DNA from: Branchiibius hedensis
GTDB taxonomy: Bacteria; Actinomycetota; Actinomycetes; Actinomycetales; Dermatophilaceae
Reading direction: 5' to 3'
DNA length: 64,000 nucleotides
Assembly: GCF_900108585.1 (NCBI RefSeq)
Contig: NZ_UESZ01000001.1
Coordinates: 2,666,001-2,730,000, forward strand
Part shown: piece by piece, positions 50,649 through 59,623 of the stretch
How positions within the stretch are numbered: the first letter of the stretch is position 1
Layout: each line of letters begins with the position of its first letter
Notes under the pieces: model-generated
Told to the model about the DNA's origin: nothing
The model's database searches: none
The model's input: only the letters and a program-made list of their open reading frames with translations
Translations under genes and position numbers: made by a program

Positions 50649-51841
50649 GGTTGCTCCCCAACCAGCGGATCCACCTACCGAGCCGGTTGCGTCGCGGGCT
50701 CTGGCGGGGTGCCTGCGCGCTGGCCGGTGGCCTGACCGTGTCCGGGCAGCTTCCAGCCAGCCCTGATGGTCGCGGCCGGATCCTGGTCGCCAACCACTCC
50801 TCGCACGCCGACACCGCCGCGTTGATGGCCGGTCTGCCGCCGAGCGGCAAACCGGTGTTCGCGGCAGCCGCCGATTACTGGTTCGACGTGTGGTGGCGCC
50901 GAGCGTTGATCACGGGACTAGCTGGCGGGTTGCCGGTGCGCCGGCACGAACATGGCGCGTACGCCGGTCTGCTGGCTGCCGCTCGCGAGGCCGTTGACGA
51001 TGGCCGCACCGTGGTCCTCTACCCCGAGGGGACCCGCAGCACGGACGGTTCTGTCGCCGAATTCGCTTCTGGGGCATCCCGACTCGCCCACGATCTCAAC
51101 GTCCCCGTCGTACCCGTGGCGCTCTTGGGCACCGGTGACGTGCTCCCCAAACGCGGCCGCTTCCGCCCGGCGCCGATGCAGATCCGGATCGGCGCGGCGA
51201 TGCACGAACCAACACCGGAGCAACTGCGCACCCGGGTCAGCGCCCTCCTGGGGCTCGGCCCAGCAGAGACCAAGACGTCGCGGACCTGGCGCGCCGTGCA
51301 CTCCTTGGTCGAGAGCCGGTGGGGCCTGCTGCTCGCCGGTGGCTGGGGTTTTGCTGAAGCGATCAGCTGGCCGGTGATGGCCGAGATGTCGCTGGTGTTC
51401 TTCGCCGCCGCCGAACCGTCGCGCATTCCGAAGTTCTCCGGCGCGCTCATCGCCGGCTCGCTGACCGGTGTGCTGGTCAACACGGTCGCCGCCCGCAACG
51501 GCCGGACCTTCCCTGCGCCGTGGACCACACCGCGGATGTGGCAGACCGCTGCGCGCGACCTGCGCGAGGAGGGTCCGCGGGGCATCCTGCATCAAGCGCT
51601 CAACGGGGTGCCGGTGAAGGTCTACGCGCGCACCGCTGGTGAACTGCGTTGCAGTCTGGTGCCGTTCACCGGCTGGGTCGCGGTGGAGCGCGGTGCCCGG
51701 CTCGGTGCGATCGCGGTCGGTGTCTACGGTGCGTCGGTCTTTCTGAACCCGTGGTTGCGCCGGCTCTACGGCCAGTACCTCACCGCCACCGGGGTCGGGT
51801 TCACCGTCGTGATCCGGCAGATCATCCGCGCCTGGTCCTGA
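50645..51841 (+). CDS. PlsC-like acyltransferase with C-terminal membrane domain
   Basis: 398 residues. Residues 1 to about 215 are a lysophospholipid acyltransferase: NHSSHAD (His51, Asp56), then LYPEGTRS near 125-132. Residues about 225-398 are an extra region with hydrophobic helices (GLLLAGGWGFAEAISWPVMAEMSLVFFAAA, GALIAGSLTGVLVNT, LGAIAVGVYGASVFLNPWL) recalling YqaA/DedA-type proteins. ATG overlaps the CdsA-like stop. A two-domain acyltransferase in an operon with CDP-lipid enzymes points to membrane lipid modification. Confidence 0.82.
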   Translation: MRLLPNQRIHLPSRLRRGLWRGACALAGGLTVSGQLPASPDGRGRILVANHSSHADTAALMAGLPPSGKPVFAAAADYWFDVWWRRALITGLAGGLPVRRHEHGAYAGLLAAAREAVDDGRTVVLYPEGTRSTDGSVAEFASGASRLAHDLNVPVVPVALLGTGDVLPKRGRFRPAPMQIRIGAAMHEPTPEQLRTRVSALLGLGPAETKTSRTWRAVHSLVESRWGLLLAGGWGFAEAISWPVMAEMSLVFFAAAEPSRIPKFSGALIAGSLTGVLVNTVAARNGRTFPAPWTTPRMWQTAARDLREEGPRGILHQALNGVPVKVYARTAGELRCSLVPFTGWVAVERGARLGAIAVGVYGASVFLNPWLRRLYGQYLTATGVGFTVVIRQIIRAWS

Positions 51842-51853
51842 CCGGCAGCAGGT

Positions 51854-51888
51854 CGCGGGCTTCATGACTCGGGGTCATGAAGCCCGCG
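51854..51888. terminator. bidirectional terminator hairpin
   Basis: Perfect 15-bp stem (CGCGGGCTTCATGAC with complement), 5-base loop, between the convergent acyltransferase and MerR genes. Confidence 0.9.
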
Positions 51889-51894
51889 AAATGC

Positions 51895-52692
51895 TCACGC
51901 CACCGGTTGCTGCAAGTCGACGACCCAGCGGCCGCTACCGCTCTGCGGTGTCTCCAGGTAGACCTCCCGGCACACACCGTTCGGGGTCAGCCCGCGCGCT
52001 TCGACCTCCCGGACCAGGTCTTGCCATGCGCCGACGATGTCATCGATGACCTCCGACTCGAAGCGCGTCGTGACGGCCGATGGCACGGCCGTGAGCGTGA
52101 CCGCCGACGTGCCCGCCGGAGCGGAGCCATCCGGGATCGGGACAGCCGCCGCGATCTCCATCTCATCCCCGTGCACGGTGTAGGTGGCCAGCGCCGGACC
52201 CGCGATGGGTACGCCAGCGGAATCGACCGCTGCCGTGACCAGTTCGAACAGCGGACCTATCCGGTCGCCGATCTCACTGCGGCCACTGACGGTGTCGCTC
52301 ACCTGGGCGAGAGTGACCTGGGCAAGCGAGGTCAGAACGTAATCAGACATGGCATTCTCCTTCTCGATCATTCGGAGCCTCGCCTCGATCTGCCGCAGCC
52401 GCACGCCATCGGCCTCGATCTGATCGCGTAGTTGATCGCGTCTGAGGCGCAATCGATCGCCGAGAGTGGCTTCGTCGGTCGTGTCCAGCAACTCCCGGAC
52501 CGTGGCCAACGAGAACCCCAGTTCCTTCAAGGCAACCAGTCGGTTGACTCGATCGAACTGGCTGGCGGAATACGACCGATAGCCCGACGACGGGTCGACG
52601 GACGCAGGGTGCAGCAGACCCAGCTGGTCGTAGTGCCGCAACATCCGCACGGACACCCCGGCCACCCGGGCGAACTCTCCGATACTCAACAT
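51895..52692 (-). CDS. MerR-family regulator with GyrI-like effector domain
   Basis: 265 residues. N-terminal MerR domain (MLSIGEFARVAGVSVRMLRHYDQLGLLHPASVDPSSGYRSYSASQFDRVNRLVALKELGFSL), a coiled-coil linker (about 75-112), and a C-terminal GyrI-like small-molecule-binding domain (about 120-265). This is the BmrR/TipA-style arrangement used to sense drugs. The ATG is 9 bases after the predicted -10 box. No adjacent efflux gene is seen. Confidence 0.88.
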   Translation of the reverse strand: MLSIGEFARVAGVSVRMLRHYDQLGLLHPASVDPSSGYRSYSASQFDRVNRLVALKELGFSLATVRELLDTTDEATLGDRLRLRRDQLRDQIEADGVRLRQIEARLRMIEKENAMSDYVLTSLAQVTLAQVSDTVSGRSEIGDRIGPLFELVTAAVDSAGVPIAGPALATYTVHGDEMEIAAAVPIPDGSAPAGTSAVTLTAVPSAVTTRFESEVIDDIVGAWQDLVREVEARGLTPNGVCREVYLETPQSGSGRWVVDLQQPVA

Positions 52693-52701
52693 GGTGTGTT
52701 C

Positions 52702-52732
52702 ACCTGACCGTCTGACACCGTGTCAGAGTCAA
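52702..52732 (-). promoter_or_regulatory. MerR-type promoter with 19-bp spacer and dyad
   Basis: On the minus strand TTGACT (52727-52732), 19 bases, then TCAGGT (52702-52707). The dyad CTGACA-CGG-TGTCAG (52712-52726) fills the spacer. This over-long spacer with the dyad between -35 and -10 is the hallmark of MerR-activated promoters and implies autoregulation. Confidence 0.65.
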
Positions 52733-52745
52733 CACCCCAGCTGGA

Positions 52746-54887
52746 TCAGACGAAGGTTTCGTCCCGATCAGCCATCTCCTGCAGCAGCGACGGGACTGCG
52801 AACCGGTCGCCGTACGTGTCCTGCAACTCACCGGCCCGGGCAATGAAGCCCTTCAATCCGTGCTCGTAACCGTTGATGTACTGCAGCACCCCGCCAGTCC
52901 ACGCCGGGAAGCCGATCCCCATGATCGAGCCGATGTTGGCATCGGCAACCGAGGTCAGCACGCCCTCCTGGACGCACTTGACGCTCTCCAGCGCCTCCAC
53001 GAAGAGCATCCGCTCCTGCACGTCCTCGAAGGGGATCGGGTCGGCCGCCGGGAACGTCGTCGCCAGTCCCGACCACAACGAGGTACGGCGACCGCCCGAG
53101 TAGTCGTAGAACCCGGCTCCCGCCTTCTTGCCTGCGCGATCCTGGGCCAGCATCGTGCGGACCACACCGGTCCCTGGGTGCTCGACGTACCCCTCGCCCG
53201 CCGCGGCAGCCGTCGCGTCGGCGATCTTGGCCATCAGTTCCAGGTTGAGCTCGTCGGACAACTGCAACGGCCCGACCGGGTAACCCGACTGTGTCGCAGC
53301 GCGTTCCAGTGACACCGGCGAGACACCTTCGGCCAGCATGGCCAGACCCTCGTTGACGAAGGTGCCGATCACCCGGCTGGTGAAGAAGCCGCGCGAGTCG
53401 TGCACGACGATCGGAGTCTTCCTGATCGCCAACGTCAGATCGAACGCCCGCGCCAACGCCGAGTCCGAGGTCTGCTCGCCGCGGATGATCTCCACCAGCG
53501 GCATCTTGTCGACCGGGGAGAAGAAGTGCAGTCCGATGAAGTCGGCCGGCCGGTCAACGCCCTGCGCCAGCAACGTGATCGGCAGCGTGGAGGTGTTGGA
53601 GCACAACAGCGCATCCGGCGCGATGAAGGGCGCCACCTCCGCGAAGACCTGCTGCTTCAACTCCGGCGACTCGAAGACCGCCTCGATCACGGCGTCACAG
53701 CCCGCTGCGTCCTCGGCCGTCCCGGTGGGCGTGATCCGCGCCAGCAACGCGTCGGCCGCCTCCTGGGTCATCCGCCCTCGCGAAACCGCCTTGGTCACCA
53801 GACCCTGCGAGTAGCCCTTCCCGGTCGCTGCCGCCTCGACGGTCACGTCCTTCAACACCACGTCGATGCCGGACTTGGCCAACTGGTAAGCGATTCCGGC
53901 GCCCATCATGCCGGCACCGAGCACCACGACCTTCGACACTCTCCGCGGCTCGATCCCGGCCGGTCGCGAACCGCCCTTCTTGATCGTCTGCAAGTCGAAG
54001 AAGAAGGCCTTGATCATGTTCTTGGTGATCGGACCACTGGCCAGTTCGACCAGGTAGCGGCTCTCGATGCGGGTCGCCGTGTCGAAGTCGACCTGCGCTC
54101 CCTCGACCGCCGCCGACAGGATGGCCCGCGGCGCCGGGTAGGGCGCACCCTTGAGCTGCTTGACCAGGATCGCCGGGAACACCGCCAACTGGTCGGCGAT
54201 CTGCCGCGGGAACCCTCCCGGCATCCGGTATCCCTTTTCGTCCCAGGGCTGTACGGCGTGCGGGTGCTCCGCGATCCACGTCCGCGCCGCGCGCAGCCCG
54301 TCCTCGACCGTGGGCACCACCTCGTCGACCAGACCCAGCTCCAGCGCCTTCGCCGGCGGGAACGACTTGCCCTCGAGCAACACGTTGGTCACAGCATTGG
54401 CGATCCCGAACATCCGCACCGTGCGGGTGACTCCGCCGCCGCCGGGCAGCAGACCGAGGGTGACCTCCGGCAGACCGAAGACCGTGCCGCGGCCCTCGAC
54501 CGCGATCCGGTGGTGGCAGGCCAGCGCGATCTCCAGGCCACCGCCCAGGGCTGTCCCGTTGAGTACGGCGACCACGGGCAGACCGAGCGTCTCCAGTTCG
54601 CGCAGATCGGCTTTGACGGCCTGCGCGGCATTGAACGCGTCGACAGCGGTCTCCGGGGTGATCTGCGACAGCATCGAGAGGTCACCGCCGGCGAAGAAGG
54701 TCTTCTTCGCGCTGGTGACGATGACACCGGCGAGTTGGTCGCGCTCCTCGGCCAATCGGCGTACCGCACGGTGCATCGATTGGGTGTAGGCGTCGTTCAT
54801 CACGTTGGCCGACCCGCTCGGGTCGTCCAGGATCAAGGTGACGACGTCGTTTTCGTCGCGCTCGTAGCGAACTGCTTCGGAAGTCAT
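52746..54887 (-). CDS. fadB: fatty-acid oxidation bifunctional enoyl-CoA hydratase / 3-hydroxyacyl-CoA dehydrogenase
   Basis: 713 residues. N-terminal crotonase domain (about 1-190) with AGGDLSML oxyanion region, [17 protein letters not shown] and [12 protein letters not shown] carrying the catalytic Glu residues. NAD-binding domain begins near 320 with [20 protein letters not shown]; the dehydrogenase domain has [29 protein letters not shown] and the C-terminal helices. Catalyses two steps of beta-oxidation. Six bases separate it from the thiolase gene upstream, the classic alpha/beta pair. Confidence 0.94.
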   Translation of the reverse strand: MTSEAVRYERDENDVVTLILDDPSGSANVMNDAYTQSMHRAVRRLAEERDQLAGVIVTSAKKTFFAGGDLSMLSQITPETAVDAFNAAQAVKADLRELETLGLPVVAVLNGTALGGGLEIALACHHRIAVEGRGTVFGLPEVTLGLLPGGGGVTRTVRMFGIANAVTNVLLEGKSFPPAKALELGLVDEVVPTVEDGLRAARTWIAEHPHAVQPWDEKGYRMPGGFPRQIADQLAVFPAILVKQLKGAPYPAPRAILSAAVEGAQVDFDTATRIESRYLVELASGPITKNMIKAFFFDLQTIKKGGSRPAGIEPRRVSKVVVLGAGMMGAGIAYQLAKSGIDVVLKDVTVEAAATGKGYSQGLVTKAVSRGRMTQEAADALLARITPTGTAEDAAGCDAVIEAVFESPELKQQVFAEVAPFIAPDALLCSNTSTLPITLLAQGVDRPADFIGLHFFSPVDKMPLVEIIRGEQTSDSALARAFDLTLAIRKTPIVVHDSRGFFTSRVIGTFVNEGLAMLAEGVSPVSLERAATQSGYPVGPLQLSDELNLELMAKIADATAAAAGEGYVEHPGTGVVRTMLAQDRAGKKAGAGFYDYSGGRRTSLWSGLATTFPAADPIPFEDVQERMLFVEALESVKCVQEGVLTSVADANIGSIMGIGFPAWTGGVLQYINGYEHGLKGFIARAGELQDTYGDRFAVPSLLQEMADRDETFV

Positions 54888-54893
54888 GGTGGC

Positions 54894-56105
54894 TCAGACC
54901 CTTTCGATGATCGTCGCGATGCCCATTCCGCCACCGACGCAGAGCGTCGCGAGGCCGGTCTGCAGGTCACGGCGCTCCAACTCGTCCAGCAACGTGCCCA
55001 GGATCATCGCCCCGGTCGCACCCAGCGGGTGACCGAGGGCGATGGCGCCACCGTTGACGTTGACCTTGTCGTGCGGGATGTCCAGATCCTTCATGAAGCG
55101 AAGCGGCACCGCGGCGAACGCCTCGTTGATCTCGTAGAGATCAATATCGGAAGCCGAAAGGCCTGCGCGCGCAAGGGCTTTGCGGGCCGCGGGTGCGGGA
55201 CCGGTCAGCATGATCGTCGGATCCGCACCGGAGACCGCCGTCGCCACGACCCGCGCCCGCGGCGTGAGTCCGAAGCGGGACCCGACCTCGGAGGTGCCGA
55301 TCGCGACCAGCGAGGCGCCGTCCACGATCCCGGAGGAGTTGCCCGCGTGGTGCACGTGATCGATAGCCGGCACCCAGTGGTACTTCGTCAGCGCCACGTC
55401 GTCGAAACCGGCCTGCGAACCCAGTTGCGCAAACGACGGTTTCAGCCCGGCGAGCGACTCGACGGTCGTGCCCGGTCGCGGGAACTCGTCCTTCTCCAAC
55501 ACCGGCAGACCGGCGTTGTCGCGCACCGGCACGACCGACCGGTCGAAGAGTCCGTTGGCGATCGCCTTACCGGCCCGCTCCTGGCTCTCGACCGCGTAGG
55601 TGTCGACGTCGGTGCGACTGAAACCCTCGATCGTCGCGATCAGATCGGCACCGATGCCCTGCGGCACGAAACCCGTCGCGAGCGCCGTCTCCGGGTCCTG
55701 CGCCCAGGCGCCGCCGTCGGAGCCCATCGGCACCCGGGACATCGACTCGACGCCGCCGGCCCACACCATGTCGTACCAGCCGGAGCGAACCTTCTCGGCG
55801 GCGATGTTGACTGCCTCCAGGCCGCTTGCGCAGAACCGGTTGAGCTGCAAACCCGCTGTCGTGTAGGGCAATCCGGCTTTCAGCGCCGCTGTCTTGGCGA
55901 TGTCAGCGCCCTGGTCGCCGATCGGGCTGACCACCCCGAGGATCAGGTCGTCGACCACCTCGACGTCGAGCGACGGCATCCGGGTGCGCAGCTCGTCGAT
56001 CAGTCCGGTCACCAACTTCACCGGTTTGATCTCGTGCAGCGATCCATTCGCCTTGCCGCGGCCGCGCGGCGTGCGGATCGCCTCGTAGATGAGGGCTTCG
56101 CTCAT
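54894..56105 (-). CDS. fadA: acetyl-CoA acyltransferase (thiolase)
   Basis: 403 residues. Active-site Cys92 ([13 protein letters not shown]), His in NEAFA region, [16 protein letters not shown] and the second Cys in LCVGGGMG. Cleaves 3-ketoacyl-CoA in beta-oxidation. ATG at 56105 overlaps the stop of the CoA-transferase gene by four bases. Forms the beta-oxidation complex with the bifunctional enzyme downstream. Confidence 0.94.
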   Translation of the reverse strand: MSEALIYEAIRTPRGRGKANGSLHEIKPVKLVTGLIDELRTRMPSLDVEVVDDLILGVVSPIGDQGADIAKTAALKAGLPYTTAGLQLNRFCASGLEAVNIAAEKVRSGWYDMVWAGGVESMSRVPMGSDGGAWAQDPETALATGFVPQGIGADLIATIEGFSRTDVDTYAVESQERAGKAIANGLFDRSVVPVRDNAGLPVLEKDEFPRPGTTVESLAGLKPSFAQLGSQAGFDDVALTKYHWVPAIDHVHHAGNSSGIVDGASLVAIGTSEVGSRFGLTPRARVVATAVSGADPTIMLTGPAPAARKALARAGLSASDIDLYEINEAFAAVPLRFMKDLDIPHDKVNVNGGAIALGHPLGATGAMILGTLLDELERRDLQTGLATLCVGGGMGIATIIERV

Positions 56106-57214
56106 GATCGATCCTTCGATGGGGTGCTGTCCCAGCCGATTTCGGCCAGGATCTTCTCGGTCTCATCTTCCCCGCCGGCGGAGTGCAGTTGCGTGGGGGT
56201 TGCAGAGAATCGGGGCGCAGGGGCGGGGTGCTGCACCCCGTCCTGCTCGACGTACGTCGATCGGCTGGCCAAGTGGGCATCGGCCAATGCCTCACCCGGC
56301 TCCAGGACCGGCGCCACACACGCGTCGGTGCCGCCGAAGACGGCCATCCACTCATCGCGGGTGCGCTCGGCAATCCGGCCCGCGACCCGGGTGCGCAGCA
56401 GCGGCCAGGTGGACTGGTCGTTCTGGGTCGCCGGGTCGACATCGGTCAAGCCGAGACCGTCCAGCAAGAGCCGGTAGAACTGCGGTTCGATCGCACCCAC
56501 CGACAGGAACTTGTCATCGCGAGTGCGGAAGACGCCGTAGTAGGGCGCACCGCCGTCGAAGAGGTTGTGCCCGGGCGGGGCCGACCAGGCACCGATCGCC
56601 CGCATCGCCTGGTGCATCGCGGTCAGCAGCGCAGCCCCGTCGACGATCGCGGCGTCGACCACCTGACCCTCACCGGTGGCCCGCGCGTGCTGCAAGGCCG
56701 CGAGCACGCCGACCGCGAGCAGCATTCCGCCACCACCGAAGTCGCCGAGCATGTTCAGCGGCGGCACGGGCACCCCGTCGGATCCGACCAGCGGTGCGAG
56801 CGCGCCGGACAGCGCGATGTAGCCGATGTCGTGCCCGGCAGCCGTGGCCAGCGGTCCGTGCTGGCCCCAGCCGGTCATCCGCCCGTAGACGAGCGCGGGG
56901 TTGTCCGCCAACAGCTCCGCGGGACCGATGCCGAGCCGTTCGGCGACACCCGGCCGGAAGCCCTCGGTGAGGATGTCGGCGGACTGGGCCAATCGGCGTA
57001 CGACGGAAACACCCTGCGCACTCTTGAGGTCCAGGGTCATTCGCCGGCGGCCGCGGTTGAGCACCGAGTGCATGGCTTCGTAGCCCGGGTCCGGCAACGG
57101 TCGGTCGATCCGGATCACTTCGGCTCCCAGGTCCGCGAGCAGCATCCCGGCAAAGGGCGCCGGACCGATCGCGGCCAGCTCGATGACGCGGACGCCCGCG
57201 AGGGGGCCGCTCAC
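56102..57214 (-). CDS. CaiB/BaiF-family CoA transferase, AMACR-like
   Basis: 370 residues. Type III CoA-transferase/racemase fold: [119 protein letters not shown]. These last motifs, with His and Asp, are typical of alpha-methylacyl-CoA racemase, which lets branched fatty acids enter beta-oxidation. GTG at 57214 overlaps the enoyl-CoA hydratase stop; a longer open frame upstream lies inside that gene. Confidence 0.9.
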   Translation of the reverse strand: MSGPLAGVRVIELAAIGPAPFAGMLLADLGAEVIRIDRPLPDPGYEAMHSVLNRGRRRMTLDLKSAQGVSVVRRLAQSADILTEGFRPGVAERLGIGPAELLADNPALVYGRMTGWGQHGPLATAAGHDIGYIALSGALAPLVGSDGVPVPPLNMLGDFGGGGMLLAVGVLAALQHARATGEGQVVDAAIVDGAALLTAMHQAMRAIGAWSAPPGHNLFDGGAPYYGVFRTRDDKFLSVGAIEPQFYRLLLDGLGLTDVDPATQNDQSTWPLLRTRVAGRIAERTRDEWMAVFGGTDACVAPVLEPGEALADAHLASRSTYVEQDGVQHPAPAPRFSATPTQLHSAGGEDETEKILAEIGWDSTPSKDRS

Positions 57215-57975
57215 TGGACCGGCGGCTGGTCGCGGAAGACGGCGGCCCGCTTGTCGTAGAACGCGGCAACCCCTTCGGCGAAGTCGTTCGAGCCGAGTAA
57301 CCGGACCTGCGCGGTCGATTCCCGGTCGAGCGCGCCGTCCAGTTGATCGAGGGTGGCGGCGTTGATCGCCCGCTTGGTCTCGGCGTACGCCGCGGCGGGG
57401 CCGGCGCTGAGTTGCTCGATGATCTCGGCGGTGCGCGCGTCGTAGGAGCACTGCTCGTAGACACCGGCGATCAGACCCTGCCGGTAGGCGTCGCGCGCAC
57501 TGAGCTTCTCGGCCAGCAGCGCCATCCGCATGGCCCGGGCCCGACCGATCGAGGCGGCCACCAGTGCGGTGGCGCCGCCGTCGGGCATCAGGCCGATCCG
57601 GGTGAAGGCCAGCAGGAAGTAGGTGTCCTCGTCGGACAGCACCAGGTCAGCGGCCAGCGCGATGGAGACGCCGACCCCGGCGACGGCTCCTCTGGCGAGG
57701 GCGACGACGGGACGAGGTACGTCGCGGATCGCGTGGATCAGCCGCTCCACCGCATCCAGGGTGGCGGAGCTGGCCGGGTCCTCCTGCCCGGACAGGTCGG
57801 CGCCCGCACTGAACGAGCGCTGGTCGCCGTGGATGACGATGACCCGCACCTGCGGATCCTTGCCCGCGCGTTCGATAGCGTCAGCGACGGAGTGCAGACT
57901 GTCGGCGGTGACCGCGTGCAAGCGCTCCGCGTTGCCGAAACTGACGCGCAGGATGGTGGCCGCCGACACGTTCAT
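57211..57975 (-). CDS. enoyl-CoA hydratase/isomerase-family protein
   Basis: 254 residues, crotonase fold: FSAGADLSGQE oxyanion hole, ARGAVAGVGVSIALAADLVLSDEDTYFLLAFTRIGLMPDGGATALV. The usual catalytic Glu in the second motif reads Gly-Val/Asp, so the reaction may be isomerisation or hydration of a special substrate rather than standard hydration. First gene of a four-gene fatty-acid operon; divergent from an SDR gene. Confidence 0.87.
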   Translation of the reverse strand: MNVSAATILRVSFGNAERLHAVTADSLHSVADAIERAGKDPQVRVIVIHGDQRSFSAGADLSGQEDPASSATLDAVERLIHAIRDVPRPVVALARGAVAGVGVSIALAADLVLSDEDTYFLLAFTRIGLMPDGGATALVAASIGRARAMRMALLAEKLSARDAYRQGLIAGVYEQCSYDARTAEIIEQLSAGPAAAYAETKRAINAATLDQLDGALDRESTAQVRLLGSNDFAEGVAAFYDKRAAVFRDQPPVQ

Positions 57976-58029
57976 GTGACGCAGCTTACTTGTCGGTACC
58001 TATTTTCAAGCACGGGAGATTGATTTTTT

Positions 58030-58779
58030 ATGAGCACCCATGACGGGAAGACGGCCATCGTCACCGGCGCCAGCCGCGGGATCGGACTGGCCATCGCGCA
58101 GCGACTGATCGACGACGGCGCCAACGTGGTCATCACCGCGCGCGGCGAGGACGCCCTGATCGAGGCGGTCGATGCGCTGGGGCCCGAGCGGGCGGCGTAC
58201 GTCGCGGGCAAGGCGGACGACCCGCAGCACCAGGCCGAGACGATCGCCCTGGCGATCGAGCGCTTCGGTTCGCTGGACCTGCTGGTCAACAACACCGGCA
58301 TCAACCCGGCGTACGGGCCGCTGCTGTCGCTGGAGCCGCGTGCGGCGCAGAAGATGTTCGACGTCAACGTGCTGTCCGGGCTGGCGTGGGTCAAGCTCGC
58401 GCACGAAGCCTGGATGGGTGCGCACGGCGGCGCGATCGTCAACGTCGCCTCCGTCGCCGGCCTGCGTCCTGCGCCGGGCATCGCGATGTACGGCGTGACC
58501 AAAGCCGCCGTCATCCACCTCACCGAGGAGTTGGCGGTCGAGTTGGGTCCCTCGATCCGGGTGAACGCCGTCGCACCGGCCGTGGTGAAGACGAAGTTCG
58601 CGACTGCTCTCTACGAGGGCCGCGAGGAAGAGGTCGCGGCGCCGTACCCGTTGAAGCGGCTCGGCGAACCGACGGATATCGCCGGAGTGGTGTCGTTCCT
58701 GCTGTCCGAGGATGCCGGTTGGATGACCGGTCAGACGGTCACGATCGACGGCGGGGTGCTGCTGCGCGGCGGCGTCTGA
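58030..58779 (+). CDS. short-chain dehydrogenase/reductase, FabG-like
   Basis: 249 residues. NAD(P) motif TGASRGIG, NNTGI in LLVNNTGINPAYG, catalytic Ser in VNVASVAGL, and YGVTK (Tyr/Lys). C-terminal MTGQTVTIDGG is standard. Probably a 3-oxoacyl or hydroxyacyl reductase acting with the divergent fatty-acid operon, but substrate cannot be read. The ATG at 58030 has GGGAG about 13 bases upstream across a T-rich run, which is unusual for this genome. Confidence 0.88.
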   Translation: MSTHDGKTAIVTGASRGIGLAIAQRLIDDGANVVITARGEDALIEAVDALGPERAAYVAGKADDPQHQAETIALAIERFGSLDLLVNNTGINPAYGPLLSLEPRAAQKMFDVNVLSGLAWVKLAHEAWMGAHGGAIVNVASVAGLRPAPGIAMYGVTKAAVIHLTEELAVELGPSIRVNAVAPAVVKTKFATALYEGREEEVAAPYPLKRLGEPTDIAGVVSFLLSEDAGWMTGQTVTIDGGVLLRGGV

Positions 58780-58780
58780 C

Positions 58781-59089
58781 TCAGCTGGGGTCGTCGAAAC
58801 CGAGGCGACGGGCGGTGCGCTGGCGCATCCGGGAGGAGCGCAAGCGCTGCAGCCGCTTCACCAACAGCGGGTCGGCTTCGAGCGCTGCCTGCTGGTCGAT
58901 CAGGTCGTTCAAGATCTGGTAGTACCGCGTCGAGCTCAGCCCGAAGGTCTCGCGAATCGTCTGCTCCTTGGCGCCCGGCTGACGCCACCAGTCGCGCTCG
59001 AAAGCCAGGATCTGCCGGTCGCGCTCGGACAAACCGCTCGTGCTGGTCGGCTCCGGGGACGGCGTCGGGGCGTGCAGCGGCTCACTCAT
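58781..59089 (-). CDS. DUF3263 protein, helix-turn-helix
   Basis: 102 residues. After a Pro/Ser-rich 20-residue start, the DUF3263 region SERDRQILAFERDWWRQPGAKEQTIRETFGLSSTRYYQILNDLIDQQAALEADPLLVKRLQRLR is present; it looks like a small DNA-binding HTH domain common to actinomycetes. ATG 7 bases after TACGAT. Function unproven. Confidence 0.88.
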   Translation of the reverse strand: MSEPLHAPTPSPEPTSTSGLSERDRQILAFERDWWRQPGAKEQTIRETFGLSSTRYYQILNDLIDQQAALEADPLLVKRLQRLRSSRMRQRTARRLGFDDPS

Positions 59090-59096
59090 GGCACCG

Positions 59097-59102
59097 ATCG
59101 TA
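59097..59102 (-). promoter_or_regulatory. -10 box TACGAT of the DUF3263 gene
   Basis: Minus-strand TACGAT, 7 bases before the ATG at 59089; leaderless layout. Confidence 0.45.
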
Positions 59103-59121
59103 GTCGCGAACTACACCGATG

Positions 59122-59595
59122 TCATTCAGGATCGGAGCAGACTTCGATCGACTGGCCGCCAGAAATGAGCGGCCGGTTCCCGCGCGGCTCGGAGAGATGA
59201 ACAATGCGATCCTGGAGTGAGGCCGAAAGGATCCCGTCGTCGAGGAAGACATTCTCCAAACCTGTCGCGGCGACGTCGATCGCGGCGGGCGTCTCGCTGC
59301 GCACCTGCGCGTCGACGTCTCTCACGTTTGCTCCGGTTGTGACGACCACCTGGACCTCGTCGGTGCCGGGGATGTCCTTGAAGCAGCTGACGGTTTGCGC
59401 CCGCGTCACCCAGTAGTCGCCCACCGGATGGGTCAGCGCCGCCGCACCGATGACGAACCGGCCGGTGAACAGCAGAAACCCGATATAGAGAGCGGCTTGA
59501 ACCACCACGACCACGAGGGCGACCGCGAGCCACTCCCGCATCCGGCGAGGCGGATCGTCCGGGGTCGAAGGGCGTAGCTCGGCTCCGACCGTCAT
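59122..59595 (-). CDS. single-TM protein of unknown function
   Basis: 157 residues. Cytoplasmic Pro/Arg-rich start, one TM helix (about 20-45: WLAVALVVVVVQAALYIGFLLF), and an external domain of about 110 residues with two Cys (QTVSCFK and IEVCSD) that could form a disulfide. No family recognised. It is followed on the same strand by the decarboxylase upstream in map order and precedes DUF3263 by 32 bases, but no clear operon link is visible. Confidence 0.65.
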   Translation of the reverse strand: MTVGAELRPSTPDDPPRRMREWLAVALVVVVVQAALYIGFLLFTGRFVIGAAALTHPVGDYWVTRAQTVSCFKDIPGTDEVQVVVTTGANVRDVDAQVRSETPAAIDVAATGLENVFLDDGILSASLQDRIVHLSEPRGNRPLISGGQSIEVCSDPE

Positions 59596-59623
59596 CCCAC
59601 CAGTAGACCAGCGCAGCAGCCGC

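Noticed and set aside
53400-56477. Open frame of 1025 codons opposite the fad genes
   Set aside because: It is the reverse-strand shadow of two strongly supported genes; composition is His/Arg/Gly-rich with no motif and no ribosome site.
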